The position numbers were made by a program, and so were the translations under genes. Below are positions 31,001 through 41,800 of a DNA stretch of 64,000 bases, piece after piece (the first letter of the stretch is position 1; each line of letters starts with the position of its first letter). A model generated the notes under the pieces. It did not search any database and was not told the DNA's origin. It saw only the letters and a list, made by a program, of their open reading frames with translations. The DNA lies in the NCBI RefSeq assembly GCF_000733295.1, contig NZ_JPMI01000079.1, forward strand, positions 1 through 64,000. Reading direction: 5' to 3'. The stretch comes from Archangium violaceum Cb vi76 (GTDB lineage Bacteria > Myxococcota > Myxococcia > Myxococcales > Myxococcaceae).

Positions 31001-31227
31001 TCCAGGAGGTCGCGACGGTCGACAACGCCTACACCAACGCGGGCGTGTACGTGCTGCCCATCGAGGGTGGCAAGATCGACGGCAACCCGATGGACCTGAA
31101 GCCCGAGCAGGTGACGCAGTCGAACGGCCGTCCGATGACGGAGGCCCAGCGCAACCTGAACTGGACGAAGGCCACTTCCTACCAGGCCCCGCGTCAGATC
31201 CGCCTCGGTCTGAAGTACACGTTCTAG
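28051..31227 (+). CDS. TonB-dependent outer membrane receptor (Oar-like)
   Basis: A 1058-residue outer-membrane protein. The signal peptide (MLRATGVVVVASLSYGTAAYA) leads into a carboxypeptidase-regulatory-like domain (28-115, SVIIGTVVSADNKKPAADV). A TonB-box-like ETIVVTATPP is followed by the plug (VDGLSTNDPAFG, EYGRSTGGVLNAVTKSG) and a long 22-strand-type barrel ending in a terminal aromatic (IRLGLKYTF). The N-terminal domain and plug sequence match the Oar-like receptors of myxobacteria and Bacteroidetes, which import large substrates such as peptides or glycans. The ligand is not predictable. Divergent tonB-exb genes indicate a dedicated energiser. Confidence 0.92.
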   Translation: MQVRRMLRATGVVVVASLSYGTAAYADSVIIGTVVSADNKKPAADVVVTATSPNLQGEQVVVTDAQGNYRIPQLPPGVYTLRFDKESYRPFSRSEIQLRLDRTIRVNVEMLPEEMSETIVVTATPPTIDVGSTSVGVNVDQDFIKRIAVNRPGGKGGATRSFESLAELAPGAQSDSYGVSINGTTSPENGYVVDGLSTNDPAFGVNASPLSVEFVQDVNIITGGYMPEYGRSTGGVLNAVTKSGSNEFHGSVYGNLTPGIFEGQRTPVVSAASVVTGRNNLQAIGDFGATLGGPILKDKLWFFAGVAPSFSNYTHTRSVNYFETEEYTTSTGTTARRVVRDPVTGFNKSQQIPGSEREYDVTGQSLQYMGKLTYLINQDHNVSVSLAGTPSVSGGNGALAINPRSGALPGTLSGDPNAYGQTQSVAGSTTVALKYAGALMDKKVLIDANVGWFHQTSATLPSDGSEIGSMEGLAGLSLVQFRNLRSIADVETNLNAQALCNADGRGGTLACPVRSYVSGGPGLISDGLLDRYQANAKATYMFSALGNHVFKAGADLELLSYQQRKTFAGGVNLAEEADGSWLDSRRYGYQNGPDQPVNLAFQDSLSRSTTVGGFLQDSWTIANRVTLNAGVRYDTQWMYGATGQLGIVLPNQVSPRLGLVVDPLANGRMKVYANFARYYEQVPLNMADRAFPPEASYAAYRQGGTGAPCDPATITTREGQDECRKDSSVIERGEGLTTLDPSFKYIGGKVDTTPVDPALKPQGSDEFLVGAEYEVLANIRVGANYTHRYMNSVIEDMSRDDGHTYFIGNPSEGFAKEFPKATRNYDAVTVLLNRTFSDGWLAQASYTWSRLYGNYAGLFRPENGQLDPNITSDFDLTSLLENREGLLPYDRTHAIKLFGAKEFNFTKDLSASLGLSYRGNSGTPISALGGHPIYGGTEAFILNRGSVGRTPWLHNIDSNIGVNYRISKSNVVSFSLDVFNLFNFQEVATVDNAYTNAGVYVLPIEGGKIDGNPMDLKPEQVTQSNGRPMTEAQRNLNWTKATSYQAPRQIRLGLKYTF

Positions 31228-31257
31228 GAACCTCCAGCCGGATTGGGATTCGAAACA

Positions 31258-32160
31258 ATGAGCAAGCGTATCGTTACTGCAGTGGCTCTCATCGGTGCGG
31301 CTGGTGTCATCTCCGGTTGCACTCTCGAGCAGCCGTCCGCCGGCTGCATCGTGCAGGACTCCACGGACTATCCGTGGCAGGCCCTGTACGTGCTGAAGAA
31401 CAGCGCGGACGAGGCCAAGTCGTGCGGCAAGCTGAAGGGTGAGGCGCTCGGTGTCTTCAAGTACATCGAGTTCGAGAAGGGCGCGAACGAGCAGCTGACC
31501 AAGAAGCGCGCGTTCATCGGCATTCGTCCGGAGGGGCTGGCTCAGCGGTTCGAGTCCGTCACCTACGAGGACGAGGTGCTCAACACCGATGGGTCCGTCC
31601 AGGTGGACGAGGACGGCGAACCGGTGATGGAGGAGATCACCGCGGAGCGTGTCCCGGGTGCTCGCGCCGACAACTACGCGATCGCCAAGCTGTCCACGGC
31701 ACTGTCCGAGACCCTGGCCGACGAGCCGGATGAGAAGGGTCTGTGCTCGACCTCGGGCTTCAAGCCCGCGACCGTGACGACCACGGCCGTGACCCGTACA
31801 GACGAGGAGACGGGCGAGGTCATCACGGTCGCTCCCGCGGAGAGCCTGAGCTACACGTTCAGCGACGTGAAGGTGTACTCGGATCCGTCCGCGCCTGGCA
31901 CCCAGCTGACGGGGACGCTGAAGTACTCGGATGGCCCGGGCTGCGAGGCGGAGTACACGGTGCTGGCGCTGTGGCCGCAGGTGGGGTGCGATCCCGAGGC
32001 CTTCGCCAACCCGACCGAGGCCAACGCCGCGGATCGTTGCGCCGAGGGCTCCGGCCTCAACCCGGACTTCGACGCGGTGTGCGTCGCGGGCATCGCCGGT
32101 GGTGACGCCGCGTGCGTGCCGAACCCGGCCACGGGCGTGCCTGCTTTCAAGAGCAAGTAG
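31258..32160 (+). CDS. Lipoprotein partnered with the TonB-dependent receptor
   Basis: A 300-residue predicted lipoprotein (VISGCTLEQP, with the cleavage site before Cys). The rest is mostly beta and acidic with several cysteines (AGCIV, KSCGK, GLCSTSGF, GCEAEY, DRCAEG, CVAG, ACVP) that could form disulphides. I do not recognise the family. It starts 30 bases after the receptor stop and is probably in the same transcript, so it may be a surface substrate-binding partner in the way SusD serves SusC. That role is inferred from position only. A strong hairpin follows. Confidence 0.75.
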   Translation: MSKRIVTAVALIGAAGVISGCTLEQPSAGCIVQDSTDYPWQALYVLKNSADEAKSCGKLKGEALGVFKYIEFEKGANEQLTKKRAFIGIRPEGLAQRFESVTYEDEVLNTDGSVQVDEDGEPVMEEITAERVPGARADNYAIAKLSTALSETLADEPDEKGLCSTSGFKPATVTTTAVTRTDEETGEVITVAPAESLSYTFSDVKVYSDPSAPGTQLTGTLKYSDGPGCEAEYTVLALWPQVGCDPEAFANPTEANAADRCAEGSGLNPDFDAVCVAGIAGGDAACVPNPATGVPAFKSK

Positions 32161-32196
32161 GCAGGCAGCCTCTTCGAGGCTGAACTGAAGTGAATC

Positions 32197-32245
32197 GCGG
32201 CCCCGGTTGCTCCTCCCCCACGCGGGAGTGGCGGCCCGGGGCCGC
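32197..32245 (+). terminator. Hairpin downstream of the receptor operon
   Basis: GCGGCCCCGG and CCGGGGCCGC form a perfect 10-bp stem, followed by GGTGTTTATGG, a poor T-tract. It is placed 36 bases after the lipoprotein stop and probably ends that transcript. Confidence 0.6.
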
Positions 32246-32294
32246 GGTGTTTATGGACGGTTGAACTCCGTTTCGAGTCTTTCCGGGAAGGTGC

Positions 32295-33830
<1,536 letters not shown>

Positions 33831-33921
33831 CACTGGCGCGGCCAGACCTTGCCCCGGGCCGCCCGCTCTCTGCTAGAAGGCCGCACGCGCCGCTTCCAGG
33901 CGCCAGGAGGCTTCAGCGGCA

Positions 33922-34839
33922 GTGAGCACGGATCGCGTGGACAAGGCGTGGCAGCGCAAGGGGCTCAAGGACTACTCGACGGAGGCCATCGTCGGGACGC
34001 TCGGGCACTACGGCGTGACGGTCAGCGAGGCGGACTTCCGCCAGCTCGCCGAGAAGCAGTACCCGGCTGGAATCGCCGAGGGCTGGATGCCGAAGTGGAA
34101 GGGCACCGGCCAGTTCGCTGCCTTCCCGTATGCCGCCGCCGGGGAGCTGTGGAAGCGCTGGCAGTCCGGCCGGCTCGCGCCGTACGAGCTCTCCGAGAGC
34201 CTCGCCCAGTTGATGGGCGCCCTCGGGCAGATCCTCCAGGGCATCCAGCAGGCCCCCGTGGCCTCCTCCTTCGAGCGGATGAACGAGGTGCGCAAGCGCG
34301 TGCCCGTCAATGACAAGGGCGAGCCCGACACCGGCTTCATGCAGGAGGCCCTGCGCGTGTTCGACGAGCGCGCCGCCCGCGCCTTCGACGACCTGGCCGA
34401 GATGCTCGCCAAGGCCGGCCACCGCGAGCACGCCCAGGCCTTCGCCGACCTGGAGGAGTTCATCCTTCCGGATCGCCGCGGCATCTCCAAGCCGATCATC
34501 CGCGCCTCTCTCGGTGAGCGGGACGCGGCGCTCGAGGAGCTGCAGAAGGCGGCCACGGACAGCGCGCGCACGCCCATCTCCCGCGTGCTCGCCGTGGACG
34601 GCCTGCTGCACCTCAAGGCCAATGACAAGGTCGCCACCGTGGGCCGCCCCATCCTCGAGGAGGCCGAGCGCGTCCAGGACTGGCACCTCGCGCTGGATAT
34701 CGTCGCCCGCCTGGAGCACGCCAACAAGCAGCTCGGCGATCGCACCGCGCTCGCGGCCCTCGAGAAGGACCGCGCCCGCATCGAGAAGGCCCACGACGAG
34801 GCCCACCCCACGCACCGCCGTCACCAGCATCAGCACTGA
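33922..34839 (+). CDS. Helix-rich protein of unknown function
   Basis: A 305-residue soluble protein, almost all helical by sequence, with no signal peptide or membrane segment. Its C-terminal half (SRVLAVDGLLHLKANDKVA, then LALDIVARLEHANK) could form TPR- or HEAT-like helical pairs, but no repeat family is clear. It ends in a His-rich tail (HPTHRRHQHQH) that may bind metal. The GTG start has a good AGGAGG. I do not recognise the gene. It is followed by dispersed repeat copy B and convergent genes. Confidence 0.75.
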   Translation: MSTDRVDKAWQRKGLKDYSTEAIVGTLGHYGVTVSEADFRQLAEKQYPAGIAEGWMPKWKGTGQFAAFPYAAAGELWKRWQSGRLAPYELSESLAQLMGALGQILQGIQQAPVASSFERMNEVRKRVPVNDKGEPDTGFMQEALRVFDERAARAFDDLAEMLAKAGHREHAQAFADLEEFILPDRRGISKPIIRASLGERDAALEELQKAATDSARTPISRVLAVDGLLHLKANDKVATVGRPILEEAERVQDWHLALDIVARLEHANKQLGDRTALAALEKDRARIEKAHDEAHPTHRRHQHQH

Positions 34840-34875
34840 GCGGTACTTCCGCTCAATCAGCCCCAACATCCCTCA

Positions 34876-35022
34876 ATATCCCCTCTCCCCCCGGGAGAGG
34901 GTCAGGGTGAGGGTATTTGTCACGGTGTTCCCAACCCGTGGTTCCCAAGAGGGGCCACGGGGTTCAACCCGCGAGCCCCGATACCCTCACCCCGTCCCTC
35001 TCCCGGAGGGAGAGGGGATATG
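34876..35022. repeat. Dispersed palindromic repeat, copy B
   Basis: Two inverted units (34876-34914 and 34981-35022) related to copy A (18574-18719), with a similar GTTCAACCCG-containing middle. It sits between convergent genes, as copy A does, which suggests a terminator-like role. Confidence 0.85.
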
Positions 35023-35037
35023 CCTTGGGTCAGGGGC

Positions 35038-35634
35038 TCAGTAGGGGACGTCTTCCTCGGTGGGTCGTTGGGCCTCCGCGGCGGCCTGTGCCTCTCCAGC
35101 GGCCTGGATGTCCTCGGCCGTCTGTCCCCGGCGGGGCAGGGGGATGTACTTCACCTCCGGCACCGCCTCCTGCACGTCCTTCACCGGTACCACCGCGCCC
35201 ACCGTCGTGTAGCGGATGGCTCCCGTCTGCGTGAAGGTGTGCCGCAGCTCGTACGACTTCGCCCTCGGCAGGAACCACTCGCGCACCGTCTTCAGCGGCA
35301 ACACGTGCAGCTCCCCCTGCGCCAGGAACACGTACACCAGCAGGTCCGCGCCGCTGTACAGGAAGCACCCCGGCGTGTCCCGCTCCAGGTTGGACACCAG
35401 CTCGAAGAAGTAGCGCCGGCGCCGGGGTTGCCGGTCACCCTTCACCTCGATGCCGCGCACCTCTCCCGAGGGCAGCTCCCACAGGAGGTCCACCCCTCGG
35501 TGCTGGAAGCGCGGATCGTCCTGCACGTCATGGACGCGCGAGCCGGGCTCGGTCGCCAGCAACCAGTTCCGGGCGTATTGCACGGCCCGATCGGCCGCGC
35601 CCATCACGCCCCTCATGCTGAAGCCGCGTGCCAT
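35038..35634 (-). CDS. PD-(D/E)XK nuclease-like protein of unknown role
   Basis: A 198-residue soluble protein. Residues 45-67 show the restriction-endonuclease-fold core: GVDLLWELP with D49, then GIEVKG with E63 and K65 (D-x13-E-x-K). The remainder (KTVREWFLPRAKSYELRHTF) is typical of small PD-(D/E)XK proteins but gives no subfamily. Its start ATG lies three bases before the DUF4920 gene's stop codon end, on the same strand (DUF4920 is upstream), so the two are likely co-transcribed. A DNA repair, defence or RNA role is possible; none is demonstrated. Confidence 0.75.
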   Translation of the reverse strand: MARGFSMRGVMGAADRAVQYARNWLLATEPGSRVHDVQDDPRFQHRGVDLLWELPSGEVRGIEVKGDRQPRRRRYFFELVSNLERDTPGCFLYSGADLLVYVFLAQGELHVLPLKTVREWFLPRAKSYELRHTFTQTGAIRYTTVGAVVPVKDVQEAVPEVKYIPLPRRGQTAEDIQAAGEAQAAAEAQRPTEEDVPY

Positions 35635-35637
35635 CGC

Positions 35638-36168
35638 TCAGCGGCGCAGTTCCACGCCCGTGGCCACCAACTGCACCTCGCGCGGCTTGCCGTCCGCGCC
35701 GCGAGGGACGATGGCGCCCTCCGCCTCGTAGTGCTTCGCCATGGACTCGCTCAGCTCCGTCACCTTCACCACGCCCTCCACCCGCGCCGCCGAGCCCGCC
35801 GAGTCCAGCGGCACGAAGAAGCCGTAGTCCTTGAACGTCACCCGCACCCCGGCGCCCTTCGCTCCATCGGCGAGCTCCATCCAGCAGCCCTTCTTCTGGC
35901 ACGCCTTGCGCACCTGGCCCTCCACCCGCACCGTCTTGCCGTCGTGCGGCTGCGGCTTCGCCAGCAGCTCGGAGAGCTTCACCGCCGGAGCTCCCTTGAG
36001 CGCCTCGCCACGCGTCAGCGTCCAGCCATCGGTGGGCTTCTTGGCCTCGGCGGGCGGCGGCGGGTGGGGGCAGTCCTCTTGAACGGCCGGCTTCGAGGCA
36101 GGAGCCTCGGCGAGCGCCATGAGGGGAAGGGCCAACAGCGTCAGCAGGGCGGAGCGGAAGGTCTTCAT
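35638..36168 (-). CDS. DUF4920 family exported protein
   Basis: A 176-residue protein with a signal peptide (FRSALLTLLALPLMALAEAP). The mature part has the DUF4920 features: GKTVRVEGQVRKAC, CQKKGCWMEL with paired cysteines, and RVTFKDYGFFVPL, an OB-fold-like arrangement. The family has no known activity, though the Cys-x4-Cys may bind metal or form a disulphide. It is transcribed divergently from the DUF2752 gene, with only 66 bases between starts. It is first in a two-gene operon with the nuclease-like gene. Confidence 0.85.
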   Translation of the reverse strand: MKTFRSALLTLLALPLMALAEAPASKPAVQEDCPHPPPPAEAKKPTDGWTLTRGEALKGAPAVKLSELLAKPQPHDGKTVRVEGQVRKACQKKGCWMELADGAKGAGVRVTFKDYGFFVPLDSAGSAARVEGVVKVTELSESMAKHYEAEGAIVPRGADGKPREVQLVATGVELRR

Positions 36169-36234
36169 CCCCCACGGATAGCCCGAAGCCTTTGTCCGGG
36201 CAAGGTGCCCGCCATCCCGGTTACACTACCGGAC

Positions 36235-36666
36235 GTGAAGGTCACCCTCCCCAAGCCCAACCGCACCTTCGGCCCCGCCGATGTGCTCGGCCTCGTGGGC
36301 CTCTTCGGACTGCTCATCGCCCGCTACATCCCCGTGGCCCGGATCGTCCCCTTCTGGGGTTGTGCCCTGCGAGAAACGACCGGCTGGCCCTGTCTCGGCT
36401 GCGGATTGACGCGGGTGGCCGACCGGGTCGCCCACTTCAACTTCGCCGGCGCCTGGGACGCCAACCCGCTCGGGACGGTGGCCGCCCTCTTCTTCGCCCT
36501 CATGATCGTGGTGATGGTGCTGCACCTCGTCTTCGCCATGCCCATCCCCCGGCTCCACCTGTCCCCCACCGAGTGGCACTGGGCCCGCATCACCGTCGCC
36601 ACCGTCGTCCTGCTCAACTACGCCTGGGTGGTGGTGAAGACGAAGTTCCCCCACCTGCTCACCTAG
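36235..36666 (+). CDS. DUF2752 family membrane protein
   Basis: A 143-residue membrane protein with the DUF2752 signature FWGCALRETTGWPCLGCGLTRV, including the conserved PC-x-x-CG-LTR-like block (here PCLGCGLTR). It has about three to four transmembrane segments. The family is widespread in Bacteria and not characterised. The GTG at 36235 is chosen because it begins the DUF2752 domain. The next gene, plsY, starts after nine bases, so the two form an operon. Confidence 0.88.
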   Translation: MKVTLPKPNRTFGPADVLGLVGLFGLLIARYIPVARIVPFWGCALRETTGWPCLGCGLTRVADRVAHFNFAGAWDANPLGTVAALFFALMIVVMVLHLVFAMPIPRLHLSPTEWHWARITVATVVLLNYAWVVVKTKFPHLLT

Positions 36667-36675
36667 GACGCTCCC

Positions 36676-37257
<582 letters not shown>

Positions 37258-38436
37258 CTTCTGCTCGCCCCCGCGCGGCGAATAACCCAGCAGCGTGCAG
37301 GCGATGGGGCCGTTCCACAAATCCCTCCGGCTCCGGGGCCGCGAGTGGAAGGCGCTCTCGAAGGCCGGGTTGCCCGAGAGCACCCAGACGCGCCAGCCCG
37401 CCTGCGCCCGCAGGCTGTCGCCCAGCTTGAAGTAGAAGCTCTTCATGCCCTTCTGCCCGCCCGAGCCCAGCCGGTCTCCATAGGGCGGATTGGTGAGCAG
37501 CAGGCCCCCCGAGGCGGGCAGGGGAGGCAGCTTCGTCGCGTCTCCCTCCTCGAGGAGGATCTCCTCGGCCAGCTTCGCCGCCTTCACGTTGCGCCGTGCC
37601 GCCTCCAGCGCCTCGGGGTCCTTGTCGAAGCCGAGAATCGGGACGGCCACCTTGCGCTCGTTGCGGCGGGCATCCGCGCGCAGATCCTCGAGCAGCTCCC
37701 GCGCCCGCGCGCCCAGGTGCGGCCACTTCTCCACCGCGAAGTCCCGGGCGATGCCGGGCGCGCGCCGCCGGGCGATGAGGCCTCCCTCGATGAGGATGGT
37801 GCCCGAGCCACACATCGGGTCCACCAGCGCCTCCTCACCCGTGTAGCCCGCCGCGCGCAGCAGGGCCGCCGCCAGCGTCTCCTTCAGCGGTGCCGGAGTG
37901 GGCCGCACCCGGTAGCCCCGGCGGTGCAGCGGCTCGCCACACAGGTCCAACGAGAGGGAGAGCCGCTCGCGCACCAGGTGGGCGACCACGCGCACGTCCG
38001 GATTCCGGGGGTCCACGTCCGGTCGCGCGCCCTGCTTGTCGCGCATCCGGTCCACCACCGCGTCCTTCACCTTCAGCGCCACGAAGCCCGTGTGGCTGTG
38101 CTCACTGTCCTTGAGCGTCGCCTCCACCGCGAACGTGGTCTCCGGCGTGAGGTGCTCCTCCCACGGCACGCTCGCCACTGCCTCGTACAGGCCCTCGGCT
38201 CCATGAGCCTCGAACTCGCCCAGCGGGTAGAGCACGCGCATGGCGATGCGCGACCAGAGGCATACCTTCAGCGCCTCGTCGAGCGAGGCCATGAAGCGCA
38301 CCCCGCCCCGGTCCTGCCGGATGCGGCGCGCTCCGAGTTCCTTCAACTCCTCGGCCAGGAGATCCTCGGTTCCGCGGGCGGTGGTGGCGAAGAGGGCGAG
38401 ACGTTCAGCCATAGGGGGCTCGCCTTATCAAGCTGC

Positions 38437-38718
38437 TCACTCCGCTACCACCTCGTACATGCTGAAGGTGGCGTCCTGCCGGGCACTGGCCGCCTTGGTC
38501 GCCTTGAAGTCCTCCGACTGGAAGTAGGCCTTCAGGCACTCCCGGTCCCTCCAGCGCGTCACCAGCAGGAACTCGGGCTCCGGCTCGAAGGAGCGCAGGA
38601 CCTCCAGTCCCAGGAATCCCTCGTACTGGTCCACCCTGCGCGAGCGCTCCCGGAAGGAGGTCTCCAGGCGCTCGGCCTCCTCGGCGGACGTCCGGAAGCG
38701 ATTGATGGTGACGATCAT
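38437..38718 (-). CDS. Antibiotic biosynthesis monooxygenase-type (ABM) protein
   Basis: A 93-residue ferredoxin-fold protein of the ABM/HmoB-like kind: MIVTINRFRTSAEE, then GFLGLEVLRS, LLVTRWRDREC and a terminal MYEVVAE. Such small proteins act as haem-degrading or quinone-modifying monooxygenases or stress proteins; the substrate here is unknown. The ATG at 38718 begins the domain; the open frame extending upstream into repeat copy C is not part of the gene. It lies 24 bases upstream of the RlmL-like gene on the same strand. Confidence 0.85.
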   Translation of the reverse strand: MIVTINRFRTSAEEAERLETSFRERSRRVDQYEGFLGLEVLRSFEPEPEFLLVTRWRDRECLKAYFQSEDFKATKAASARQDATFSMYEVVAE

Positions 38719-38764
38719 CGTGGGGCAACGGTCATGGGTGCGGCTTGCTTCCCTTGGGAAGTGG

Positions 38765-38869
38765 ATACCCTCACCCCAGCCCTCTCCCAGAGGGAGAGGG
38801 GGCATACACGGATTCAACCAGGGGTCTTGATACCCTCACCCCGTCCCTCTCCCGGGGGGAGAGGGGATG
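38765..38869. repeat. Dispersed palindromic repeat, copy C
   Basis: Two units at 38765-38803 and 38830-38869, both reading ATACCCTCACCCC...CCTCTCCC...GGGAGAGG, arranged as direct copies rather than inverted as in A and B. It lies in the 150-base gap between the ftsK stop and the ABM start, both on the minus strand. Confidence 0.85.
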
Positions 38870-38877
38870 TTGGGGGG

Positions 38878-41800
38878 TCAGGCGGCTCCGGCTCCGGGCA
38901 TCTCGCCTACTCCGCGGATGAGCACCTCGCGCGGCTTGGCTCCGTCCGCCGGGCCCACCACTCCGTCCCGCTCCATCCGCTCGATCATTCGCGCCGCCCG
39001 GTTGTAGCCGATGCGCATCTTGCGCTGGAGCATCGAGATCGACACCGCCCTCATCTCGCTCACCGTCGCCAGCGCCTGATCGTACAGCTCGTCGGACAGC
39101 TCGTCCTCCTCGCCACCACCGCCCTCGCCCTCATCGTCTCGCGGCTTGAGGATGGAATCGTCGTAGACGGGCTTGCCCTGCGCCTTCAGGTGATCCACCG
39201 CGTGCTTGATCTCGTTCTCCGAGACGAACGCGCCGTGCACACGCTGCAGGTGCGCGCTCGTGGGCGGCATGATGAGCATGTCGCCCATGCCCAACAGCGC
39301 CTCGGCGCCCACCGTACCCAGAATCGTCATCGAGTCCGGCTTCGAGCGCAGCATGAAGCTGATACGCGTGGGGAAGTTGGCCTTGATGATGCCCGTGACG
39401 ACGTCCGTGGACGGACGCTGCGTGGCCACCATCAGGTGGATGCCGGCCGCTCGAGCCATCTGCGCCAGGCGCGCCACGTACGTCTCCACCTCGCGGCTGG
39501 CCACCATCATCAGGTCCGCCAACTCATCGATGATGACCACGATGTACGGCAGCTTCTTCCACTCCCGCTTCTCCTCCCGCGACGACTCGGACTCCCCGGC
39601 CGCCTCGAGCGCCGCCTCCACCGCGTCGGACATCCCGTCGTCGTCGTCCTCGTCCCCGGCCTGCATGCTCTCCGGAGCCTCTTCGGGCTCGGGCAGGGCC
39701 TCGCGCAGCTCCTCCACGTCGTCCTTCGGGGCGGCGACCCCGGGACCCGCGTTGGCGCTGGCGGAGTGGGACTCCTCGATGATGGCGTCCTCGGGCGTGG
39801 CCACGTCCACCACGACCACCTTCTTGGGCTTCTTCGGCGCGGCCTTCTTCGCGGACTCCTCGGCGGGCTTCGCGTTGGACTTCTCCGCGTCCTGCGTCTC
39901 CACGAACTTGTTGAAGCCGGCGATGTTGCGCACGCCCGCCTCGGACAGCATCTGGTAGCGCCGCTCCATCTCCTCCACGGCCCAGCGCAGCGCGAGCGCC
40001 GCCTTCTTCGGATCCGTCACCACCGGCAACAGCAGGTGCGGAATGCCCTCGTACACCGAGAGCTCGAGCATCTTCGGGTCCACCATGATGAAGCGGACCT
40101 CCTCCGGCGTGGACTTCAGGAGGATGCTCATGATCATCGAGTTCACCGCCACGGACTTACCCGAGCCGGTGGTACCCGCGATGAGCAGGTGGGGCGCCTT
40201 GGCCAGGTCGAAGACGTACGGCATGCCCTCGATGTCCTTGCCCACGCACATGGTGAGCCGGCTGGCCGACTTCTGGAACACGTCCTGCTCGGCGATCTCC
40301 TTGAGGTACACCGTCTCGCGGTCGCGGTTGGGCACCTCGATGCCCACCACGCCCTTGCCGGGGATGGGCGCCACGATGCGCACCCGCATCGCCTCCATGG
40401 CCATGGCCAGGTCGTCCTGGAGCGCGGCGATCTTGCTCACCTTGATGCCGGGCCCCGGGAGGAACTCGTACATGGTGACCACGGGACCGGGGCGGATCTC
40501 CACCACCTCGCCGGAGATGCCGAAGTCCGCCAGCTTGGCGCGCAGCTTCTCCGCCGTGGTGAGGAAGGCCTCCTTGTCGAGCGCCGAGCGCTCCTTCTTC
40601 TCGATCTCCAGCACGTCCAGCGGGGGCAGCGAGAAGCTGGTGCGGCCACCGACGAACTGGAACTGCTCCTGATCCTTCTTCTTGATGGTGACGGCGGTGG
40701 GCTTGGGCGGGGCCTTGGGCTCCACGATGAGCGGCGTGCGCGCCAGCGCCGAGGGCGGAGCCGGCACGATGGCCACGGGAGAGGCCGGAGCCTGGGCCGC
40801 CGGAGCGGGCGCCGCGGCCAGGGGCACAGCGGCCACCATGGGCTCGGAGGCCTGCGCGTCGGCGGGCGCCTCGGGACCCGTGACGATGTTCGGCGCCTTG
40901 CCCCGCTTGCCCTTCGCGGCATCGGCCGGAGGGGCGGCGACAGCGGGGAGGGCGGGGGCGGCGGGCAGCGCGTTGGCGGCGGGCGAGGGCGACAGGAAGG
41001 CGGCCCACGCGGGATCCGCTCCCGGCGCCGGGCGAGCGGGCGCGGCCGGAGGCGTCACGATGACGGGCTGCTGGCCCGCCTCGGGCTTCTTCTCCCGGGC
41101 GGCCAGCTTCGCGGCCTCGCGTGCATCCTTGGCGGCCAGCTTCGCCGCGGCGGCGCGCTCCTTCTCCTCCTGGCGGGCCAGACGCACGGCCTCCTCGGCC
41201 ATGGCCTCCTGCTCGGCCTCTTCCGCCTCGAGGGCCAGACGCTCGGCCTCCTCCAGCTCGGCCTCCTCCTCCTCGAGCTCCGCGAGGAAGGCGTCCTCCT
41301 CCTCCTTCTCCTGGGCGGCGCGCACCTGGCGCTCCTTGTAGGCCTCCTTCTGCTGCTCCCAGAAGAGCAGGGCGTTCTCCTGCACGCGCCGGCCCACCAC
41401 ACAGGCCCCGGCCCACGCCAGCGAGCACAGCTTGAGGAAGGTGTACTGCGTGCCGACGATGAGCGCGGCGGCGCACACCGTGGTCACCAGGATGATGGTG
41501 CCCACCGTGGAGAACATCCCCACCAGCATGCCGCCGAGCGTGGCGCCCACGAAGCCGCCGGGCGGGTGGGCCTGGCCGGGCTGGGTGCCGATGAAGAGCT
41601 GGGCCAGCACCGCGCCGCTCAGCGTGAGCAGCACGAAGGCCACCAGCTGCGGCCAGCGGCGCCGCTCCCGGTTGCCCACGAAGACGACCATGGCCGCGTA
41701 GACGCCGCACAGGGGGAGCAGGTAGGCCCACACCCCGAGCATTCCCCGCAGGCTCTCGGCGATGAGATGGCCCATGGGCCCCACCGCGTTCTCGAAGCCC

